DNA of 64,000 nt from Lingula anatina (lineage: Eukaryota > Brachiopoda > Lingulata > Lingulida > Lingulidae). A program made the translations under genes and the position numbers. The stretch spans positions 10,739 through 74,738 of the forward strand of contig NW_019775852.1 in assembly GCF_001039355.2 (NCBI RefSeq), given 5' to 3'. The notes under the pieces are model-generated. The model searched no databases, was not told the origin of the DNA, and saw nothing but the letters and a program-made list of their open reading frames with translations. This document shows positions 59,101-64,000 of the stretch, in pieces; within the stretch, counting starts at the first letter, position 1; every line of letters starts with the position of its first letter.

Positions 59101-62100
59101 ATTTTTATTTGAAACTGCTTGATTTAAAGAGTACTGTTCTCTAATTATGTACTTAATTGTCACTCTAATTGCCCTGTTTAGATGCTCTACATCCTTGGGT
59201 TTTCAGACTGACATATCCCTGAATTATGATGCAGATGTTGACCACAATGAAATGTCTGCTGCTGCTTCAAATATTCAGATTGTGTGCTGTGTGTATGGAC
59301 AGAAAAAAGGGGCCAAATACAGGGTGAGATTTTTTTTATTTTTATTTTTGCATGTTCATTGGGTTGTTTCAACTTGTGTATGCTGATCGGATATCAATCA
59401 TAATTTGTTTTCTTTTCTTTTCAAGATTATTTCATTTATATAAATTTCATGTCAAACCGTAATCAAGTCATTGAATTTCATCATAATTTTCATTTAAATA
59501 AAACTTTTAACATACTTAAATTTAGGTACTACATCCCTGCAATATGGAGTTTTTGAGGAAGGTTGGTGAAGATGGTGCAGTTGACATGTCTGCCATTATG
59601 ACCACAGTGGACTTACATCTGTGTGCCAGCACTGTGCACATACTACTGGATGTCATTGATATGATAAATAAGGAGAAAAAGGTGTGAATATGAAGTTTTA
59701 AATTCATAAGATCTCAAATATGTTTTCCCCTTTTTTTTTGCTCAAAGTGTTAGGCTGTTAATGCTGATTCAGAAATAATTTGCTGAACAACATAAATGAA
59801 AAAAAAACTGTGTGAGAGTTAAAATGCTCTGTAAACATTAACTCAAAGGGAACCTATGAATTATAGATAATTGTCAGTACATCTTAAAAAACTTATTTTC
59901 ATGGTTTATAGGATGAAGAAAGCACTGAAGATACCTCCCTCATAGCATCCCAGGGGGACATCTGGAGGGTGAAGAGTATTACACAAGATAAGTGGCTACA
60001 GGATGAAGGTATGGGTTCAATACTACTTGGTAATACAATGTCAAATCTCACTTGTGTCTTCTTGTATAATAATTTCTTTCCTTTGGGGCACTACCTTCCC
60101 TGGTTAAATATTCAATTTTCAACAATAGTTTTTAAAAAGTGCAGTGTCTCCTTTTTTATGAGTTGTAAGTCATTGACTTTATTGAGTCTGTATTGTTAGT
60201 ACATCACAACAGAAAATGGTTTTACACTCCAGAGATGCAAGGCACGGTATCTTTTCCAATCCCCTCTAAAGCCCCTCCCGTAGAGAGCCTGAAGATAGAC
60301 ATAAAGGACGTGAGGGTGATGTTTGAGGCAGAGAATCTGGACACACATGTCCCCATGCTGTGTCTGAGAACTAAACTGGAGGCTGAGGTCTTTGACTGGT
60401 CTAAGCAGGTTAGTGAAGGGGTGGTGAGTTGATGCTTCTGTGATAAATAAATACTAGTAGAGTTATGGTGTAATTGATGCAAAAAAACCTATGTGGAGCC
60501 AAAATTTTGCTTGAAAATAATAAGTAAGCATGGTGTTCCATTTTCCAGCATGGTGGATAACAGTATAAATGACATCACAAAATAGTGATTGATCAGACTA
60601 ATCTTGTACTAGTACTGTACTAAGTAAATTCAAACACAGTGTTACATTCACATTAAATAAAAATAGCTAGCAATAGAAGATTTTAATAATTTTCTTACAT
60701 CACTGTAGCTGAGACTGTCAGCTGAGTGTCACCTAGACATGGCTTACTACAGTGACAAGTTGGACACCTGGGAACCTCTCATTGAACCTGTCATGGAGCA
60801 AGAGAATGTCTACAGGCCTTGGGAAGTCCTCATTAAGGTATATCTCCACTCTCTGTATAGTTTACTTTTATGTCAACTTGTGTATATCTGTGTCTCTGTC
60901 TAAATGATGTAAATGTATTCTTTGTTGTATTCTTTTTTTCCAAAAATAGTGTATAATTAGGTAATATTTTATTATGTAGAGCATGGTTTATTTCAGTTCT
61001 GTAACACTTGGGTGTGGCTGTGAAGTATTGCACTATGAACAATTTTAAGGAAATGTTACAATGTCATACATGTATATGATACACTGGATAGCCTAATTAG
61101 GAAATTTTGGCATGCTTCACGATAATGCCAACAAACAGTGGATCATGGATCCAAGCAGTAAATTAAGTTCTGCCATGCTTCCTGAGATGAAGTCGTTATA
61201 GCATATAAGCTGTTTTCGCTGAGCAAATTGCATTTAGTTTGAATTGCTGTTAAAAAAACTGTGATTATTTTATCAGCTTGTAGCAGCCAGAGGTCATCCA
61301 ATAGCTTGTGATGTTGAGGATGAGCTAGAACGATCTTTTATAAATCAGGTACTGGGAGGAGACACATGTACTAGTAGCTGGGCCACCGCCAGCTAGGTGC
61401 AGATTTAGTTATATGTGGCTTCCTTCTCTTGTTAACCAAAACCGTGGCAAAATGCAGTAGGGTTACCCTGATGGCTGTTGCACTATAATCCAGCAAGGCA
61501 TAAGTACATGTAATCCCTGTTTAAATTTGCTAACACTGAAAAAAAAAAATAGAAGAAAAAGAATTGGATATGTCTGCAGCTTTGATCTAACACCAAATGT
61601 CACGACCAGCCTGCTTTGGTGTCAGATGTAATTTCCAAGTAACATTCAATCCCTGGATTCATTTACTGGTGCATTTGTTAATTTTTATTTATTTATAAAT
61701 TTATGCAATTGCATTTTTTTATTTTAAGTACAGCTATTTGTTGTTTTATAATCCTCATAGTATAGAGTAGTAATTTTATTTTTAGACATTTATGTCAAAT
61801 GTAGTGCACCATGAATTTGATGTGTTTCAGCCAGTACATATGCATGTCCTACTACCTTAGTTTTACTCTGCTAGTCTGGTGTGTGGTTTTGTGTGAACAT
61901 GTTTGATCATATTCGTGTCTGTATATAACTGAGCATGACACAACACTAATTCCAGATAAACTACTGGAGGATAATGTGCATGCTACAGTGTCATTTTGAA
62001 CAAAATTTTCCACACGTTCATTTTTAGTGGATTTGTAATTATAAATGTGATTATCTGAAATCAGTATGGCCTATTATACAAATATTGAAGAGAGTTTGTG

Positions 62101-63457
62101 CTTTTTAATGGCATTTTAGGCTCAAGTAGTGAGTGATGGGCTCATAAGAAATTTGCCAATAATATCAATTGTCACCAAAAATTCAGTGCCATAGATTAAA
62201 AAAAAATTAAAAATTTATTGGCTAAGATGCACTTAACAATGGTACAATGATTCTTAATTATTATTATTATTATTTAGATACATAATTGCTGCTTAAACTT
62301 TTATGCTAACAACAGAATCAGCCACCTTTCCTGAGATTGGAAGCTTATTACCCTCACAGGATTACCTGCACCTATTGCTTAATGCTGAGCACATGTACAG
62401 TAATTATAATTAATCATAAACCAAAAACCATCAAATAAATGCGTTTTAACACTCAGTTCTTTCCTCTTTCTTCCACAGCTGATTAGGGCCAAGTCACACC
62501 CTATTTCATGTAACTATGATGAGAACTCTGCCAACTGGGGGGAGTCTGTGGATGGAGAGATGAGCCACTTGGTATGCAGAAGTAAGCCTGTGTCAGACAG
62601 CTCAGAATCCGAGGAGAATGACACAGAGACAGACATGAGGGTGATACGGCCACGAGTGCCCAGTAGAAGGTCAAGGACAGATAGTGAGAAGGCACAACCA
62701 GGTATTGATAACTTTTTCAGTAAAAAATTTTTTGTAAGAATCAACTGTATATATGAAACATTATGTACATTATAAAACAACTTACATTTTACTGTAATAA
62801 TGCACCATTGTATTAAACTTATTTTTATCCATACTAACTACTTTTGGCTGGATGTGCTATCTACCTCCAAAGATGGATTTCTGTGTGATTGTATAAGGCA
62901 GGATAAGTAAGAGGAATCTATTTCTTGTAGCTATAGAGTCTTTATTGAAACCAGTTGCAAACAGTGTATATTGATGAGCATGGTCTGGGCAAGGAGCTCT
63001 AACAATATTGTTAAAACTCCTTGGTCGGGGTTTGAGGTTATTGAGGTGAAGGTTGGCTTAGGACATCATAGGTGAAGGGTGCTAGATGTAGTGTCACCAG
63101 TATAAGATGCCTGGCTAAATAGCAAAAAAAAGTCATTGTTAAATATTTTCATTAAACTGCTCTAGGTCAGCTTTTAACTCTTCATTACCTTTGCTCTCTC
63201 TGGTGTTTCTAATGCATCAGAAAAACCACCAACCCAAGAAAAGGCCACAAAAGAGAGAGTAAATGGCAGCACAGATACTTCTGAGTCTGACAGCTTCCTG
63301 CACACCATAGCAGCTAAGCTGGGCGGTATCTTTACCAGCAGTGATAGTGATGCTGATGTCAGTGACATTGAGGAAGAAGAGGAAGATGATGTGTTTGGAC
63401 CAACCTACCACAATCCTGTTTTCATCACCTCCAAAGGCCCTATCTCTTTTAACTCTG
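38113..63457 (+). CDS. VPS13: VPS13 A/C-type lipid transfer protein, 5' 44 exons (partial)
   Basis: VPS13 is a rod-like bridge that moves phospholipids between membranes at contact sites. This N-terminal part encodes about 2014 residues and runs off the window. Exons: 38113-38209, 38569-38612, 40961-41003, 42791-42985, 43270-43334, 43662-43820, 44761-44853, 45441-45513, 46114-46235, 46832-47013, 47446-47590, 47862-47991, 48200-48297, 48570-48706, 49995-50086, 50362-50483, 50807-50947, 51202-51269, 51512-51590, 51795-51882, 52080-52197, 52424-52586, 52913-53066, 53325-53382, 53652-53890, 54069-54142, 54389-54644, 54922-55032, 55272-55375, 55540-55578, 55777-55887, 56178-56476, 56747-56891, 57234-57494, 57737-57906, 58576-58685, 58774-59063, 59207-59323, 59526-59681, 59912-60008, 60200-60408, 60709-60837, 62479-62701, 63221-63457. 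All are GT-AG and in frame. The chorein N-terminus (MFEGVLASVINSFLGKY, VELTNLQLKPEAL) is clear. HVRYEDTVTNPDHPFAFGI, an FFAT-like KFYDAED (871-877) and TWEPLIEP follow. A/C class is favoured over B or D; exact paralogue unassigned. The last exon either splices at 63457 or would stop at TAG two codons on. Confidence 0.93.
38390..38430. repeat. CA dinucleotide repeat
   Basis: An interrupted CA array (with ATG and AAA breaks) in VPS13 intron 1. Confidence 0.85.
44044..44134 (+). repeat. Duplicate of VPS13 exon 7 splice acceptor (upstream copy)
   Basis: This 91-bp segment repeats 44690-44776: GGTTAAAAA, then TGTGTTGATCATGTTT, then CTTTCAAACTTTGTAAC, then TTATTTTCATTCAGCTGGC and GATGAAAG. It contains an intact-looking acceptor (TTTTCATTCAG) and the first five codons of exon 7, with one change (LARMK instead of LAWMK). 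It then runs into the TIR element at 44141, where the frame soon meets a stop. It is not a working exon 7. Confidence 0.85.
44141..44681. mobile_element. 541-bp long-TIR element in VPS13 intron 6
   Basis: The two ends are inverted copies of about 185 bases with only a few differences. The left arm starts AGGCTTCATTCACATGGAAA and the right arm ends with its reverse complement. Both include CGCGGTATGTCTTCTGATCA and CTCGGCTGTGCTCGGAGGAG. One arm has an extra few bases near ATTACTGGCAGCGC. The middle has no transposase frame. A flanking TA is possible as target duplication. The high arm identity implies recent movement or arm homogenisation. Confidence 0.85.
44690..44776 (+). repeat. Splice acceptor and start of VPS13 exon 7 (genuine copy)
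   Basis: Downstream member of the pair with 44044-44134. It supplies the acceptor at 44759-44760 and the first codons (LAWMK) of exon 7, which continues with DLSIYWNPYLPES as expected for VPS13. Confidence 0.85.
46291..46518. mobile_element. Foldback MITE, copy C (VPS13 intron 9)
   Basis: A 228-bp element. The left end ATTCCCAATGAAGCTATCAT pairs imperfectly with the right end (CATAGTTTCATTGGGAAA), and GATCCAACTCCT pairs with AGGAGTTGGAATGATC. The centre has AGTTAATCACCCCCTATCTG, matching the loop of copies A and B. It is more diverged than the other two, so it is probably older. Confidence 0.7.
49000..49032 (+). other. Candidate 33-nt cassette exon in VPS13 intron 14
   Basis: A TTTCAG acceptor is followed by 33 bases and a GT donor. 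Its phase fits between exon 14 (ending in AG) and exon 15 (starting with G), and it would insert FSLEISDACDR without a frame change. The join without it already matches the family, so it would be an optional exon. The donor (GTTTAG) is weak. It may be chance. Confidence 0.35.
49440..49612 (+). repeat. Degenerate tandem repeat in VPS13 intron 14
   Basis: Four imperfect units of about 40-45 bp share GTTGG-TTAGGACCTTGATTG followed by an AAAACA stretch. They are too diverged to be a recent satellite. Confidence 0.6.
61277..61348 (+). other. Candidate 72-nt cassette exon of VPS13, similar to next exon
   Basis: Acceptor TATCAG and donor GTACTG enclose 72 bases (24 codons) that begin and end in phase 0. 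The peptide LVAARGHPIACDVEDELE resembles the start of the following exon at 62479, LIRAKSHPISCNYDENSA. This suggests an exon duplication. Skipping it keeps the frame, and including it places two similar segments in tandem. It cannot replace the exon at 62479, because that exon ends in phase 1. Confidence 0.55.
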
Positions 63458-64000
63458 GTATTTAGGACTCGGCAGTGTTGTTTGGATGTTAGTTTAGCTA
63501 TGCTAGTTTTGTTGTTGTTGATGCATCATCTTCACTGCCTTTTGTTTTCAGATGCCTCAAGAATTATCACATTTTTATAGTTCTGTTTTCTTCTACTGTC
63601 ACTATTGAGACTGCATGATAGTTTTTTCATGTGATTATTCTTATTATGTGTTCTCTGTTATTTTATTATGCACGTCTTTGTTATTTTATTATGCTTAAAA
63701 AGTGACTCTTACAAATGCAAATTTTATCTGTTATATTTTTATTGTCATTTAGTTACTGTACAGTATTTTTTATTATCATTTATAATTCGCTCATGCTACT
63801 ACTTGTGAAGTAAGTCACCTTTTCAGAAAATAATTGTAATATATTTTGCATGCTAGTTTGTTAGTTCAAATTGTGTACACTGATCAAATTTTGAAGTTCA
63901 TTCAGATAAAATTACTAAATGATAAAGATAAGAACATCGCTAAATATTGATACCAATAGAAATTCCTACTTCATAAATTAAAATGGATTGAACAACTAGA
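63458..64000 (+). other. VPS13 intron or flank to window end
   Basis: AT-rich DNA with no recognisable exon. It is most likely the start of the intron after exon 44, since VPS13 proteins are normally more than 3000 residues long and the adaptor-binding and C-terminal domains have not yet appeared. Confidence 0.5.

Overview
This is a eukaryotic nuclear window, almost certainly from an invertebrate animal. The DNA is AT-rich, the genes are split by many introns of about 0.1-3 kb, and the proteins are clearly metazoan. A retained U12-type AT-AC intron argues against nematodes and flies. A lophotrochozoan (mollusc, annelid or brachiopod) or a hemichordate would fit, but I cannot fix the species.

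Layout. 724-1287 (+) is an uncharacterised single-exon protein with two copies of a DSTRR motif. 5373-8742 (-) is a two-exon LIAT1-like gene (ligand of arginyltransferase ATE1). Diverging from it, 9282-11046 (+) is EXO5, a three-exon Fe-S single-strand DNA exonuclease, complete at 372 aa. Relics of an eIF4H-like gene follow at 11128-12021, with a poly(A)-type tail at 12298-12323. 13338-18579 (-) is a complete 12-exon CDK8/19 Mediator kinase of 448 aa. Diverging from it, 19144-26656 (+) is a complete 12-exon S-adenosylmethionine decarboxylase (AMD1) of 332 aa, one of whose introns has AT-AC ends. A repeat-rich spacer of about 5 kb follows. 31765-34123 (-) is a complete 6-exon CLYBL (mitochondrial citramalyl-CoA lyase) of 346 aa. 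From 38113 to the window end (+) runs the 5' part of a VPS13 bridge-like lipid-transfer gene: 44 coding exons, about 2014 residues, continuing past the edge.

Mobile DNA. I found seven inverted-repeat elements: three related foldback MITEs (in AMD1, CLYBL and VPS13 introns), a 172-bp element with a 5-bp target duplication, a 1.44-kb TIR element with TA duplication and internal AGGTCA-type repeats, a TIR element in AMD1 intron 10, and a 541-bp element in VPS13 intron 6. The last lies between two copies of the 3' splice site of VPS13 exon 7.

The genes are ordinary, functionally unrelated housekeeping genes; two head-to-head pairs about 0.53-0.56 kb apart (LIAT1/EXO5 and CDK8/AMD1) probably share promoters. 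I see no operon, CRISPR array, rRNA or tRNA gene, and no clear novel multi-gene system. The most notable observations are the AT-AC intron, the splice-site duplication around a transposon, a likely duplicated cassette exon in VPS13, and the eIF4H-like relic. All exon boundaries were read by eye from splice signals, reading-frame continuity and remembered family sequences; none was checked by alignment or RNA data.
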